62,694 nt of DNA from Blastocatellia bacterium (GTDB lineage: Bacteria > Acidobacteriota > Blastocatellia > HR10 > J050): the NCBI GenBank assembly GCA_025054955.1, contig JANWZE010000152.1, positions 134,419 through 197,112 on the forward strand, in the 5' to 3' direction. This document shows positions 35,368-43,812 of the stretch, in pieces. Each line of letters opens with the position of its first letter. Position 1 is the first letter of the stretch. The notes beneath the pieces are model-generated. The model ran no database searches. It saw only the letters and a list, made by a program, of their open reading frames with translations, and was not told the origin of the DNA. A program made the translations under genes and the position numbers.

Positions 35368-35651
35368 CTGCGATTGCTCAGCGCCGTTGCAGCGAGCGCA
35401 AAAGAAAGGTGCGTGGCCGGTGATCCGTTGTGTCAGCCGGAATGGATTCTGAAGCTGACTGATGAGGTTGCTGGCCACAGCACATTTTTTTGATGAGCAT
35501 TTACGCATTGATGGTGGTGTCGCTTCAGCAGGAGCGGGATGGTTCTACAAATGAGAACGCGCTGTTCGAGTGCCCGTGACCGCTGATCAATCTGAGCCTT
35601 CTCAATCGTTCGATTTGCTAATCATCTACAACCCGCGTTCCACAATCGGTA

Positions 35652-36293
35652 TTAGCCAGGGACAATCACCGAGCTTGTCTCTTGTGGGGGGTAGGGTTGA
35701 TAGAGTGTCGCATTGGATATCCATGCGCGCGGGCCTTTGCCCGATTGTCGGTCGTACTGAATGGCTTCGCTGAGAAATTGCAGGCAGGTGATAATGTCGC
35801 GCGTTGTCAGAAGCGATGATTGCTGATTTTGTTGCAAATGATGCCTTACCTTGTCCACGAGTTTAATCACTGAGTCCGTGACGGCGTGTATGCGCGGTGA
35901 TTCCGATGGATGCTCATAGATGATGCCACGATCCAATGTCTGATAGGTCTTCAGCGCATTGTCAACGCCCGCCAAGACTTCCTCATCGGTCAAATCGCTA
36001 AACTGATTACGCTGGACCTCGATAATGGCACGTTCCAGCGCAAACAAGAAACGCTCCAGTCGAGTAGTTGATAGAAGTAGCTCTTGTTTGTTTTGTCCCT
36101 CCAGGTATTGGAGCAACTTTGGCAAACGTTTCTCCAACTGGGTAGCCCGCGCTGTTTGCAAGTAGGAGCATGTTTCCGGGCAACGCAGTGTGATCATCCG
36201 GTCCTGGGCGCAGCAGAGCGCGCAGATATGGTACGCCAAGGCCGGACAAAATCGGTTGGCTTTCCGGGTTGAACATCGAGGACAGGTAGACAT
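35652..36293 (-). CDS. N-terminal zinc-cluster protein with helical C-terminus, unknown function
   Basis: From the start MSTCPRCSTRKANRFCPALA the product is 213 residues; the frame opens 32 codons earlier and the true start is not certain. The first 45 residues have eight cysteines (CPRC, FCP, CALCC, RCPETCSYL), typical of a double zinc cluster. The rest is amphipathic helix (LERFLFALERAIIEVQRNQF, VIKLVDKVRHHLQQNQ). Short Cys-rich plus helical proteins of this form are common in Acidobacteriota-like genomes but unnamed. It is downstream of dnaJ on the same strand after about 150 bp. Confidence 0.65.
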   Translation of the reverse strand: MSTCPRCSTRKANRFCPALAYHICALCCAQDRMITLRCPETCSYLQTARATQLEKRLPKLLQYLEGQNKQELLLSTTRLERFLFALERAIIEVQRNQFSDLTDEEVLAGVDNALKTYQTLDRGIIYEHPSESPRIHAVTDSVIKLVDKVRHHLQQNQQSSLLTTRDIITCLQFLSEAIQYDRQSGKGPRAWISNATLYQPYPPQETSSVIVPG

Positions 36294-36447
36294 AGAATCG
36301 CTGGTATCATCCGTTATGTGTCCGGTCACTGGATTGGCCGGGCGCGTTGCCCAAGACCCGATGACCGTCTGCATGACTGTTGATCCCAACCGCCCCGGAG
36401 ACGATGAAGAACATGAGTTGCCGAAGGCTCGATGAGCGTCTGCATGA

Positions 36448-37593
36448 CTATTCCGCCGTGAACAGCTCCTTCATTTTCTCTAACAGGCTCTTATCTGCGC
36501 CTTCGCTCTTTTTTTCTAGTTTGGCCAGTTCCTCGAAAAGACGGCGTTGTTCGCGAGAGAGTTTTGTTGGGGTCATGACCTTGACGTTGACATAAAAATC
36601 GCCGGCGCCGGCTTGTCCAAGTTTGGGCATACCCTTGCCAGGTAGCCGAAAGACAGAGCCTGATTGAGTGCCGGCAGGAATTCTCAGGACTTCTTGACGA
36701 CCCAAGAGCCCCGGTATTTTCAATTCCGTGCCCAGCGCCGCTTGAGCGAATGTGATTGGGACTGTGCAGTACAAGTCAGCGCCCCGGCGTTGATAGAGCT
36801 CGTGCTCACGCACATGGATGACCACATAGAGGTCGCCATAGCGTCCGCCGTGTGTGCCGGCCTCACCTTCGCCAGTGATGCGCAGCCGTGAGCCCGTGTC
36901 CACGCCGGGTGGGATTCTGACTTCAATGGTTTTTTCGCGGCGAACGCGCCCCTGACCGCGACACTCAGCGCAAGGATTACGAATAATCGTGCCGGCGCCG
37001 TAGCATTGGCTGCATGTGCGGGCCACGGTGAAGAAGCCTTGTTGATAGCGAACCTGGCCGGAACCGCCGCAGGTCGGACACGTGGACACGCTTGTGCCCG
37101 GCGCTGTGCCCGCGCCCCGGCACGATGGGCAGTGTTCCAGACGTGGCACGGTCAAGGTCTTCTCCACGCCTTGAGCCGCTTCTTCCAGCGTGATCTCCAG
37201 GTCATAGCGCAAGTCGGCCCCTTGTTGGGCGCGGGTGCGCCGACGTGTCGTTGTGCCAAACACGTCACCGAATCCAAAAAACTCGCCAAGTAAATCTTCA
37301 AATGTTGTGAAGGGATCAAAGCCAGCAAAGCCGCCGCCCGCTGCGCTACTAATGCCGGCATGACCGAATCGGTCGTAACGCGCGCGTTTCTCCTCATCTG
37401 ACAGCACGCTGTAGGCTTCAGCCAGCTCTTTGAACTTTTCTTCGGCCTCCTTATTCCCCGGATTGCGGTCGGGGTGATACTGCATGGCCAGTTTGCGATA
37501 AGCGTTCTTAATCGTTTGCAGGTCGGCTGTTCTATCAACCCCTAGGACTTCGTAATAGTCGCGTTTGTCCAATTCGGTTCTGACTCCTTCCAC
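36448..37593 (-). CDS. dnaJ: Chaperone DnaJ (Hsp40)
   Basis: Co-chaperone that stimulates DnaK ATPase and delivers unfolded clients. The 381-residue protein has an N-terminal J domain with the HPD triad (MQYHPDRNPG), a Gly/Phe-rich linker (GGGFAGFDPFTTF) and four CxxCxGxG zinc repeats (CPSCRGAG, CPTCGGSG, CSQCYGAG, CAECRGQG). The C-terminal substrate-binding beta domains follow (VRIPPGVDTGSRLRITGEGE). The start could also be a few codons in (LDKRDYYEVLGV is the conserved opening). dnaK and grpE are not in the window, so this may be a separate DnaJ copy. Confidence 0.96.
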   Translation of the reverse strand: MEGVRTELDKRDYYEVLGVDRTADLQTIKNAYRKLAMQYHPDRNPGNKEAEEKFKELAEAYSVLSDEEKRARYDRFGHAGISSAAGGGFAGFDPFTTFEDLLGEFFGFGDVFGTTTRRRTRAQQGADLRYDLEITLEEAAQGVEKTLTVPRLEHCPSCRGAGTAPGTSVSTCPTCGGSGQVRYQQGFFTVARTCSQCYGAGTIIRNPCAECRGQGRVRREKTIEVRIPPGVDTGSRLRITGEGEAGTHGGRYGDLYVVIHVREHELYQRRGADLYCTVPITFAQAALGTELKIPGLLGRQEVLRIPAGTQSGSVFRLPGKGMPKLGQAGAGDFYVNVKVMTPTKLSREQRRLFEELAKLEKKSEGADKSLLEKMKELFTAE

Positions 37594-37831
37594 AATGTTT
37601 ACTCGAAGGGCTAAGTTTGCATTGTCTGGCGAAAAAATGCAAGATAGCCCTCAGTGCGCTGTAATTCCCCATCAATCGCTGCTGTGCGACAGCACGCCAC
37701 GACGGATGAAATGCAAGCGCAGATGCACAGAGCAACTGATTTGACTGTGAATCGGTTGATCTGTGCCTACGTTATGTTCCGGCGGGTAAAAAATGCTCGG
37801 CGAGCGCTCCCGATCTTCATCAAGCTATTAG

Positions 37832-37956
37832 GTGGACAAAAGGGTCTGGGACATTTTGGGGGACGGGACGTTTTGGCGTGCGGTGGCGTGTCACCGCTTT
37901 CCGGCCCAAGCTGCGACACGTCGCAGCACTCCAAAAACGCCCCGAACTTTTGTCAC
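37832..37956. repeat. Palindromic intergenic element, copy C (MITE-like)
   Basis: This 125-bp element starts GTGGACAAAAG and ends CTTTTGTCAC, as near-perfect inverted termini. It is the reverse-complement twin of copy B (25745-25868). The core (37870-37935) contains the hairpins CGGTGGCGTGTCACCG and CTGCGACACGTCGCAG and is in the same direction as the core of copy A (19491-19552). It lies six bases beyond the stop codon of the leftward mutY gene, so it may also act as its terminator. Confidence 0.85.
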
Positions 37957-37961
37957 GTTAC

Positions 37962-39044
37962 CTAGGGCGCTGACCAGAGATATTCAATCAATCTCTTGTT
38001 CGCGGCCGGGAAGGGATATTGACGGAGTTGGTGAGGTAAAACCCATCGGACTTGCTGGCAGGCGAGCGGCTTAGGCGTGCCGCTGCGGTAGCGACAGGCA
38101 AATACGTGCATCGTGATGCGAAAATGCGAATAGGCGTGGTTGATCGTCATGAGCTTGCGGCCAACGCGCACGCTGACGCCGACCTCTTCTCGAACCTCGC
38201 GGGCGCAGCACTGCTGCAATGTCTCGCGCGGTTGGCATTTGCCGCCGGGAAATTCCCATAATCCGCCGAGCAGGCCATGATTGTCGCGTTGTGCAATGAG
38301 AACGTGTCCGTCCTTCCAGACAACGCCGACGGCAATCTGGTGATGGGGCAACGGGCGAGACGGCGATTTGACTGGCAGGGCCGTTTGTAAACCAAGCTGC
38401 CGCGCCTGACAGCCAAAGTTCCAGCAACACCGGTCGCAACGAGGCGCTTGTGGCGTGCAGACGAGCGCGCCGAGTTCCATCAATGCTTGATTGAAATCCC
38501 GCGCCTGTCCGGGCGGTATCAGCTCGCTCGTCACCTGACGCAGGCGAGCGCGCGTCGTGGGCTGGCGCGGGTCGTCTGCAATTGCGAAAAACCGGCAGAT
38601 GACGCGCGTCACGTTGCCATCGAGCACCGCCACCGGTTGATTGAATGCAATGCTGGCAATGGCGGCAGCCGTGTAGGGACCACAGCCGGGCAACATGAGT
38701 AATCCTTCGTAGGAATTTGGAATGCGACCGCCCAATTCCCGGACGATTTTCTTGGCTGCTGCGTGCAGATGGCGCGCGCGATGGTAGTAACCCATGCCTT
38801 CCCACGCTTTCAGCACGCGCTGCGATGAAGCGCGCGCCAGCGCCTGGATGTTAGGAAATTGCTTCAAAAAACGATCATAATAGTGGCGCACACGATCGAG
38901 CTGTGTTTGCTGCGACATGTATTCCGCCACCAGGATACAGTATGGATCATCGGTTGTTCGCCACGGCAAATCGCGTTTGGCTCCGTGATACCAGTTCAGC
39001 AACGTGCGTCGCATGCGTGCTTTTAATGAGCGATTGAGGTTCAT
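37962..39044 (-). CDS. mutY: A/G-specific adenine DNA glycosylase MutY
   Basis: MutY removes adenine mispaired with 8-oxoguanine. The 360-residue protein has the catalytic N-terminal HhH-GPD domain (RDLPWRTTDDPYCILVAEYM, QQTQLDRV, LPGCGPYTAAAIASIAF with the HhH, and the catalytic Asp in AVLDGNVTRV). The [4Fe-4S] motif is C-x6-C-x2-C-x5-C (CTPQAPRCDRCCWNFGC). The C-terminal NUDIX-like domain (WEFPGGKCQPRE, REVREEVGVSV) recognises 8-oxoG. The upstream neighbour on the same strand is an OGG1-type 8-oxoguanine glycosylase, so the two complementary repair enzymes are adjacent. Repeat copy C starts just after the stop codon. Confidence 0.96.
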   Translation of the reverse strand: MNLNRSLKARMRRTLLNWYHGAKRDLPWRTTDDPYCILVAEYMSQQTQLDRVRHYYDRFLKQFPNIQALARASSQRVLKAWEGMGYYHRARHLHAAAKKIVRELGGRIPNSYEGLLMLPGCGPYTAAAIASIAFNQPVAVLDGNVTRVICRFFAIADDPRQPTTRARLRQVTSELIPPGQARDFNQALMELGALVCTPQAPRCDRCCWNFGCQARQLGLQTALPVKSPSRPLPHHQIAVGVVWKDGHVLIAQRDNHGLLGGLWEFPGGKCQPRETLQQCCAREVREEVGVSVRVGRKLMTINHAYSHFRITMHVFACRYRSGTPKPLACQQVRWVLPHQLRQYPFPAANKRLIEYLWSAP

Positions 39045-39059
39045 TGGTTCTTGCTGTTT

Positions 39060-39106
39060 TAGTGATTGGAGTCAGGAGTCAGAAGTCAGGAGACAGGAGT
39101 CAGGGA
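39060..39106. repeat. Short simple repeat of GTCAGGAGTC units
   Basis: The gap between mutY and ogg holds overlapping copies of a roughly 8-bp motif such as GTCAGGAG, AGTCAGAAGTCAGGAG and GACAGGAGTCAGG. The reverse form (GACTCCTGG, CTCCTGACTTCTGACTTC) recurs at about 48518-48556, at the 3' end of the MBL-hydrolase gene. It is a low-complexity tract that may vary by slippage. Confidence 0.5.
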
Positions 39107-39988
39107 TCAGCAGTTAGGAGCCGGACGTCTGTCTTCCGACCGCTGCCTGACAAACAGATATTGCTGCGCAATGCCAGCATAAGCGCCGAACCGCCGGGCA
39201 GCGCATGCTTGGATTGCCCGCCGATTTGGTCTCTCATTGGGAAAATACAGTTCGGTCATAGCCCGTCGAATCCAGGTGTCTACAGGGAATGCGTCCAGCC
39301 GATGATAACCGAATAACAAGATGCAATCGGCGACCTTTTCGCCGATACCGTGAAGCTGCAATAAACGGCGTCGCAGCTTCGCTGATGGCAGCTTGTGCCA
39401 GGCAGCGAAATCACGCTGACGGGCAAGCTGTCGCGCTGTTGCTGCTACGTACTGATCACGATAACCCAGCCCGCAATGATGGTGCAAATCGGCTAGGCGA
39501 GCGCGTGCCAGCGCCTCCGCCGTAGGAAAGCTGTAGGCCCGGCCAAAGGCTGTGTCAAATGGTTCACCATAGCGTTCGCAGATTCGTTCGATGATTGAGC
39601 GAATGCGGGGGATGTGATTATTGGCTGAAATGATGAAGGAGATGATCGTCTCAAAAGGATGTTGTCGTAGGATGTGCAGTGTCGCCGGTCCTGGCACAAT
39701 ACGGGCAAACACGTGATCGCGTCGCAGGCGGTGTAAGATGGCAGTGTAGTCGAGCGCCAGATCGAAATAGTCAATCACCTCTTGCCACAGGTGAGTCGGC
39801 CTCCGGCCACCGACATGGCGCACGGTTAATCGGTCGGCATCTTGTCGGACATAGAGTGCGCTGCCGTTGACGACGCCCCACCATTCATGATCGGAGAGCT
39901 GCTGCCAGCGAAACGACTGGCCGCTCTGGAGCGTCTCAGTCAGATTGAATTCAGCCACTGAGACAGTTAGTTCGCACCTCGTGCCCAC
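39107..39988 (-). CDS. ogg: OGG1-type 8-oxoguanine DNA glycosylase/AP lyase
   Basis: This bifunctional enzyme excises 8-oxoguanine opposite cytosine. The 293-residue protein resembles eukaryotic and archaeal OGG1 rather than Fpg/MutM. It has the N-terminal TBP-like domain (ETLQSGQSFRW, WWGVVNGSALYVRQ), then SFIISANNHIPRI, the HhH with Lys218 (LHGIGEKVADCILLF) and the catalytic Asp237 (AFPVDTWIRRAM). It is the partner of mutY on the same strand, 62 bp away. The last residues (RSEDRRPAPNC) overlap the simple repeat next to mutY and may not be conserved. Alternative start codons lie near the N-terminus; GTG/ATG at 39988 gives the family length. Confidence 0.9.
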   Translation of the reverse strand: MGTRCELTVSVAEFNLTETLQSGQSFRWQQLSDHEWWGVVNGSALYVRQDADRLTVRHVGGRRPTHLWQEVIDYFDLALDYTAILHRLRRDHVFARIVPGPATLHILRQHPFETIISFIISANNHIPRIRSIIERICERYGEPFDTAFGRAYSFPTAEALARARLADLHHHCGLGYRDQYVAATARQLARQRDFAAWHKLPSAKLRRRLLQLHGIGEKVADCILLFGYHRLDAFPVDTWIRRAMTELYFPNERPNRRAIQACAARRFGAYAGIAQQYLFVRQRSEDRRPAPNC

Positions 39989-39997
39989 TGGTCGTTC

Positions 39998-40822
39998 TCA
40001 CACCTTGAGGATAAACGGATTGAAATTTGTATCACGGTCATAATAGTCTTCGTGTTCGGCGCGTTTGAGGAAGTTCACAACGCGATATGTCAGCGGCGTC
40101 GCTGCTACTTCCCAAAGCACTTTGATGATGTAGTTGTGCCACATCACTTCAGTGACCTCAGCCCATGTCCACCGGCCGAGAAATGCGACGGGATAAAAAA
40201 TCAACGTGTCAATGCCTTCGCCGACGATTGTTGACCCAATGGTGCGCACCCAGAGAAAACGACCTTCGGTGCCGATTTTGAGCTTGGCCAGCACGAATGA
40301 ATTGGAGAACTCGCCTGCCCAAAACGCCAGTAACGATGCCAGTACGATGCGTGGTGTGCCGCCAAAGACGGTTTCGTAAGCGGCTTGATGCGGCCAGCCC
40401 GGCGCGGGTGGCAGCCCGAGGATCACATAGCTCATCAACGACGCAAACCCCATTGCGGCAAAACCGGCCCAGATGACGCGACGCGACCGGGCATAGCCGT
40501 AAACTTCTGTGAGGATGTCACCGAACACGTAACTGAGCGGGAAGAAAAAAATGCCTGCCCCGAATGTAAAACCAGCTATCTGCGTTCGTTTGCTGGCCGC
40601 AATCAAATTGACGCACAGCACGATCGTGACGAAGGCGGCCATGATGAAATCGAAGTATTTGTAGACGCGGCGTTGGCCGGTCATGAGTGAAGCTGCATGT
40701 GATGCAGTGGTTGCAGGTGCTGCCAGAGACTGTGTTTCCAATGTGCACTCCTTGTAGTTCACGGGTGATAGCGAGTCGAGCGTTTCTCCCAACAACGAGG
40801 CGTCAGTATAATCCATCGGCAC
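39998..40822 (-). CDS. Queuosine precursor transporter (YhhQ/VUT family)
   Basis: The 274-residue inner-membrane protein of the VUT (vitamin uptake-like) family has about six helices, starting near residue 55 (FDFIMAAFVTIVLCVNLIAA). The family motif PLSYVFGDILTEVYGYARSR is present, along with LLAFWAGEFSNSFVLAKLKI, GSTIVGEGIDTLIFYPVAF and TPLTYRVVNFLK. YhhQ-type transporters import queuine or preQ0/preQ1 for tRNA queuosine. This matches queG elsewhere in the window. The N-terminal 50 residues (LLGETLDSLSPVNYKECTLE) are soluble and may include extra sequence before the true start. It is nine bp downstream of ogg on the same strand. Confidence 0.88.
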   Translation of the reverse strand: MPMDYTDASLLGETLDSLSPVNYKECTLETQSLAAPATTASHAASLMTGQRRVYKYFDFIMAAFVTIVLCVNLIAASKRTQIAGFTFGAGIFFFPLSYVFGDILTEVYGYARSRRVIWAGFAAMGFASLMSYVILGLPPAPGWPHQAAYETVFGGTPRIVLASLLAFWAGEFSNSFVLAKLKIGTEGRFLWVRTIGSTIVGEGIDTLIFYPVAFLGRWTWAEVTEVMWHNYIIKVLWEVAATPLTYRVVNFLKRAEHEDYYDRDTNFNPFILKV

Positions 40823-40995
40823 GCGAGCAGAAAAGACTCATCCAATTGTGAGAGTGGAGAGGGCTGAGCGAGCGTATGCTTGTGCTTTCCCTGGCGTTGA
40901 AGTAACATTTCACCGCCTGCGGTTGAAGAGCCCACTTAAACAAAGAACGGCGGTTGGCGTGCGCTGACCGCCATGATCTATGTGGAGGAATGATA

Positions 40996-41391
40996 ATGAG
41001 CGCAAGACTGATTATACTGGCAACGTTGCTTTTATTTTTGATAGTTCCAGGCGCGGCGCTGTCTACTGATGATGTGGCGCAAGACGCCGGCGTCGTTGAG
41101 CAACTCTACGGCGTACAAGTTGGCCCCGAAGGGATCACATTTCAGGTTTTCTCCGGAGGGTGCACAACCAAAGGGAACTTTCGCATCCAGCGATTCACGG
41201 CTGATCCGATTCAGATTCTTTTGATCCGTGTGGTGCCCGATCTGTGTGAAGCATTCCGGCCGTATGGCACGACGCTGACCTATTCTTATGAGAGCCTCGG
41301 CTTGGAGAATGGACAGAGCTTCATCGTGCTCAATCCGCTCTCACCGATCAAAGTAGTGAAACAACCACAACTGTCGGTTGCATCACCATAA
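40996..41391 (+). CDS. Small secreted protein of unknown function
   Basis: The 131-residue protein starts MSARLIILATLLLFLIVPGA, a clear signal peptide with GGAGG eight bases upstream. The mature part has three cysteines (GGCTTKG, VVPDLCEAF) and beta-strand-rich segments (ITFQVFSGG, TTLTYSYESLGL). The CTTKGNFRI-like pattern with a later LCxxF occurs in unnamed secreted proteins; I assign no family. The open frame extends 14 codons upstream without a ribosome site. The next gene is a secreted protease about 220 bp downstream. Confidence 0.65.
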   Translation: MSARLIILATLLLFLIVPGAALSTDDVAQDAGVVEQLYGVQVGPEGITFQVFSGGCTTKGNFRIQRFTADPIQILLIRVVPDLCEAFRPYGTTLTYSYESLGLENGQSFIVLNPLSPIKVVKQPQLSVASP

Positions 41392-41610
41392 TTGCTCGTG
41401 TGTTTGTTTTGTATGCCAACACGCTTGACGCGTGCAAGCATGTTTTATACTCTTGCGTGCCTGCCACTGCCCTTGACGATGAGACATGTTGTGAACAAGA
41501 GGGGACCAATAACAAATCAATGGAATCACGCGTTTGTTCCGATGGCGGGGCATTGCAGCCCAGGACAACAACATACGAGTCACAATTCCTAGTTGAGGAG
41601 AAACCAAAAT

Positions 41611-43410
41611 ATGAGACAAATCCTAGTCCTTCGCATCGCCATGATCGCGGCGTTCGTTTTCATCGGCCTGCCAACGATGGTAAGCGCTCAGACGTCGCCG
41701 GTTCCGTTCCGAGTGAAGCCTTATAGATGGAGCTCGGCGGTTCATGACGGCATTCCCGGTCGTCCGGCTGAGTCAGCCATGGTTGAGCGATTTGTTGTCA
41801 GAGAGCCGGGGGCGCCGTGGATTCGGCTTCACTTTGATCGAGCCAATCTTGGATCAGGCAGCTTCATCACCATCACGTCGCTCTACGATGGGGCCATGCA
41901 GATTCTGGATGCCACCAGCTTGCAACAGTGGCGGATGACCAGCGCCTATTTCAACGGCGACGCAGTGGAAATCCAACTGCACGTTGGTCCCAACGATTTG
42001 AATGTTTTTCTGCAGCTCAGAGAGGTGTTCATCGGCGAGCCGCCACCCGAAAGTCAATGCGGCCCGACCGATGACCGCACACCATCCAACGATCCGCGGG
42101 TCGGGCGCATTGTGCCCATCGGTTGCACAGGGTGGATCGTCAACAATGGGCTTCACGTAACTGCCGGTCACTGCCGTAGCAGTGGCACGTTGCAGTTTAA
42201 TGTGCCACCCTCGTTGCCCAATGGGACAATTCAGCATCCACCGCCACAGGATCAGTATTCGATCAATAATTCCAGTTGGACCTCCGCTGACGGCGGCATC
42301 GGTAACGATTGGGGCGTGTTCAGCGTCTTCAACAATTCGACGACAGGCTTGCAGCCGATTGCCGCACAGGGCGGCGGGTTTACTGTTGTGCAGAACCTCG
42401 GCCCTCCTAACATTCGGATTACCGGCTTTGGCGTTGATAGCGGTGATCGGAATCAAACCCAGCAAACGCATGTCGGTCCTAACGCCGGTTCATCGGGAAC
42501 GACCATGCGGTATCAAGCCGATACCGAGCCGGGCAATTCGGGCAGTCCGGTGATTGACGATGCCAACGGCACAGCCGTCGGCGTTCACACGCACGGTGGT
42601 TGTTCGACCAGTGGCAGCGGTAACAACAACGGGACCTCAACGTTTAACGCAGCCTTCTGGGCTGCGCTCAATGTCGGGCCGCCAACGCCGACTATCACCG
42701 TCACCTCGCCTAATGGCGGCGAAAACTTGCAGATCGGCAATGTGCATGTGATCACATGGACCTCCTCGAACGTCACCGGCAACGTCAAGATCGAAATTTC
42801 ACGTGACGGCGGAGGATCATACCAGCCACTCTTTGCCGACACAGCTAATGATGGCTCGGAATCGTGGACTGTCACCGGTCCGGCTACCACGCAGGCCCGC
42901 ATTCGCGTTTCCAGCGTGAGCAATCCTGCCGTCAACGATACCAGCAATAGTAATTTCACTATTAGTGATCCACCGCCTCCGCCACCGCCGCCGCCACCAC
43001 CGGGCGTGTGCGCCGTCAGAGCTGTCACCGAAGGCACAACGACAGAGACTGAGACGCTTGATCTGCTCTACCAATTCCGCGACCGCATACTGGCGCAAAC
43101 AATCAAAGGGCAAGAATACATCCGTGTCTACTACCAATCGTCCCGCGAGCTGGTAGGTATTTTACTGAACGATCCGAGCCTGATGGTGAAAACCCAGCAG
43201 GCGCTCGATCGGTTCTTGCCTGTCATACGCTCGCTGGTGGAAAGCGGTCGAGCGACGGTCCGACAGGCTGACTTGCAGGCGCTAGACCAATTGATTGCCG
43301 GCTTCATCAACGCCAGCAGTCCGTCGCTGCGCCGCACGTTTGAGCAACTGAGGCGCGACATCCGTGATCCGCAGACGCAGCGGCTCTTCGGTATCACAGT
43401 GAGGCCGTAA
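41611..43410 (+). CDS. Large secreted trypsin-like protease with Ig-like domain and Pro-rich linker
   Basis: From ATG 41611 (GAGGAG upstream) the protein has 599 residues; a TTG start six codons earlier is unlikely. It has a signal peptide ending near MVSAQ, then a roughly 150-residue N-terminal domain. The trypsin-like domain holds His187 (LHVTAGHC), Asp233 (GNDWGVFSVF) and Ser310 (TEPGNSGSPVID). A secreted Ser/Thr-rich beta-sandwich domain follows (TVTSPNGGENLQIGNVHVIT to STSNFTI-like end), then 11 consecutive prolines, and a helical C-terminus with conserved-looking LLYQFRDRIL and LRRTFEQLRRDIRD. The layout suggests an extracellular protease with a surface-binding module; the substrate is unknown. 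Confidence 0.85.
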   Translation: MRQILVLRIAMIAAFVFIGLPTMVSAQTSPVPFRVKPYRWSSAVHDGIPGRPAESAMVERFVVREPGAPWIRLHFDRANLGSGSFITITSLYDGAMQILDATSLQQWRMTSAYFNGDAVEIQLHVGPNDLNVFLQLREVFIGEPPPESQCGPTDDRTPSNDPRVGRIVPIGCTGWIVNNGLHVTAGHCRSSGTLQFNVPPSLPNGTIQHPPPQDQYSINNSSWTSADGGIGNDWGVFSVFNNSTTGLQPIAAQGGGFTVVQNLGPPNIRITGFGVDSGDRNQTQQTHVGPNAGSSGTTMRYQADTEPGNSGSPVIDDANGTAVGVHTHGGCSTSGSGNNNGTSTFNAAFWAALNVGPPTPTITVTSPNGGENLQIGNVHVITWTSSNVTGNVKIEISRDGGGSYQPLFADTANDGSESWTVTGPATTQARIRVSSVSNPAVNDTSNSNFTISDPPPPPPPPPPPGVCAVRAVTEGTTTETETLDLLYQFRDRILAQTIKGQEYIRVYYQSSRELVGILLNDPSLMVKTQQALDRFLPVIRSLVESGRATVRQADLQALDQLIAGFINASSPSLRRTFEQLRRDIRDPQTQRLFGITVRP

Positions 43411-43812
43411 GTCAACGCATTCACATCGTCGAGGGTCCCGTTGATGGGACCTTCGACGGTCGCGCCATGTGAATTTGGGCGTGCTTTGCGTGCTACGCCT
43501 CGTGTGGGCGGCTGCTGCCGCTGCTCCGAGCTCGCTCTGTTTAAAACACCACACTTGAGCCAGTGCCCACACAGCGAGGCCCTGACAAAAACTTGGTCTT
43601 TATTCTGCACAATTGGTATTACCCGCGTCATGTTGTCACTAAGTTCGTCATAGGGCGATTTCATTGCCATCCTCTAATCGGTCTTTATCGTTGGTGGCGT
43701 GTGCCAACAGACGACCGATTCTTCCGTTCGTCCCTTGCCTGCTTTGACATCTGTCAGTGAACGTCGGTAAGATTTATAGCTCTATAAACTATATTGATGC
43801 ATGAGGTGCAGG
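43411..43812. other. Non-coding region after the secreted protease
   Basis: About 400 bp between the protease and the acyl-CoA dehydrogenase. Apart from the hairpin at 43427-43458 I see no gene, repeat or RNA. The stretch before the dehydrogenase start (TTTATAGCTCTATAAACTAT, about 43771-43790) is A/T-rich, includes TATAAACTAT and could hold its promoter. Confidence 0.4.
43427..43458. terminator. Stable hairpin after the secreted protease gene
   Basis: CGTCGAGGGTCCCG (43427-43440) pairs with GGGACCTTCGACG (43446-43458) with one bulge and a short loop. The hairpin begins 16 bp after the stop codon. There is no following T-tract, so it could act as a factor-assisted terminator or RNA-stabilising stem. 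Confidence 0.5.

Noticed and set aside
40823-40995. preQ1 riboswitch before the queuosine transporter gene
   Set aside because: I looked for a short pseudoknot-like aptamer upstream of the minus-strand start and saw no recognisable pattern.
42965-43020. Polyproline tract as a sequencing artefact
   Set aside because: The reading frame is intact on both sides and such linkers are common between domains of secreted proteases.
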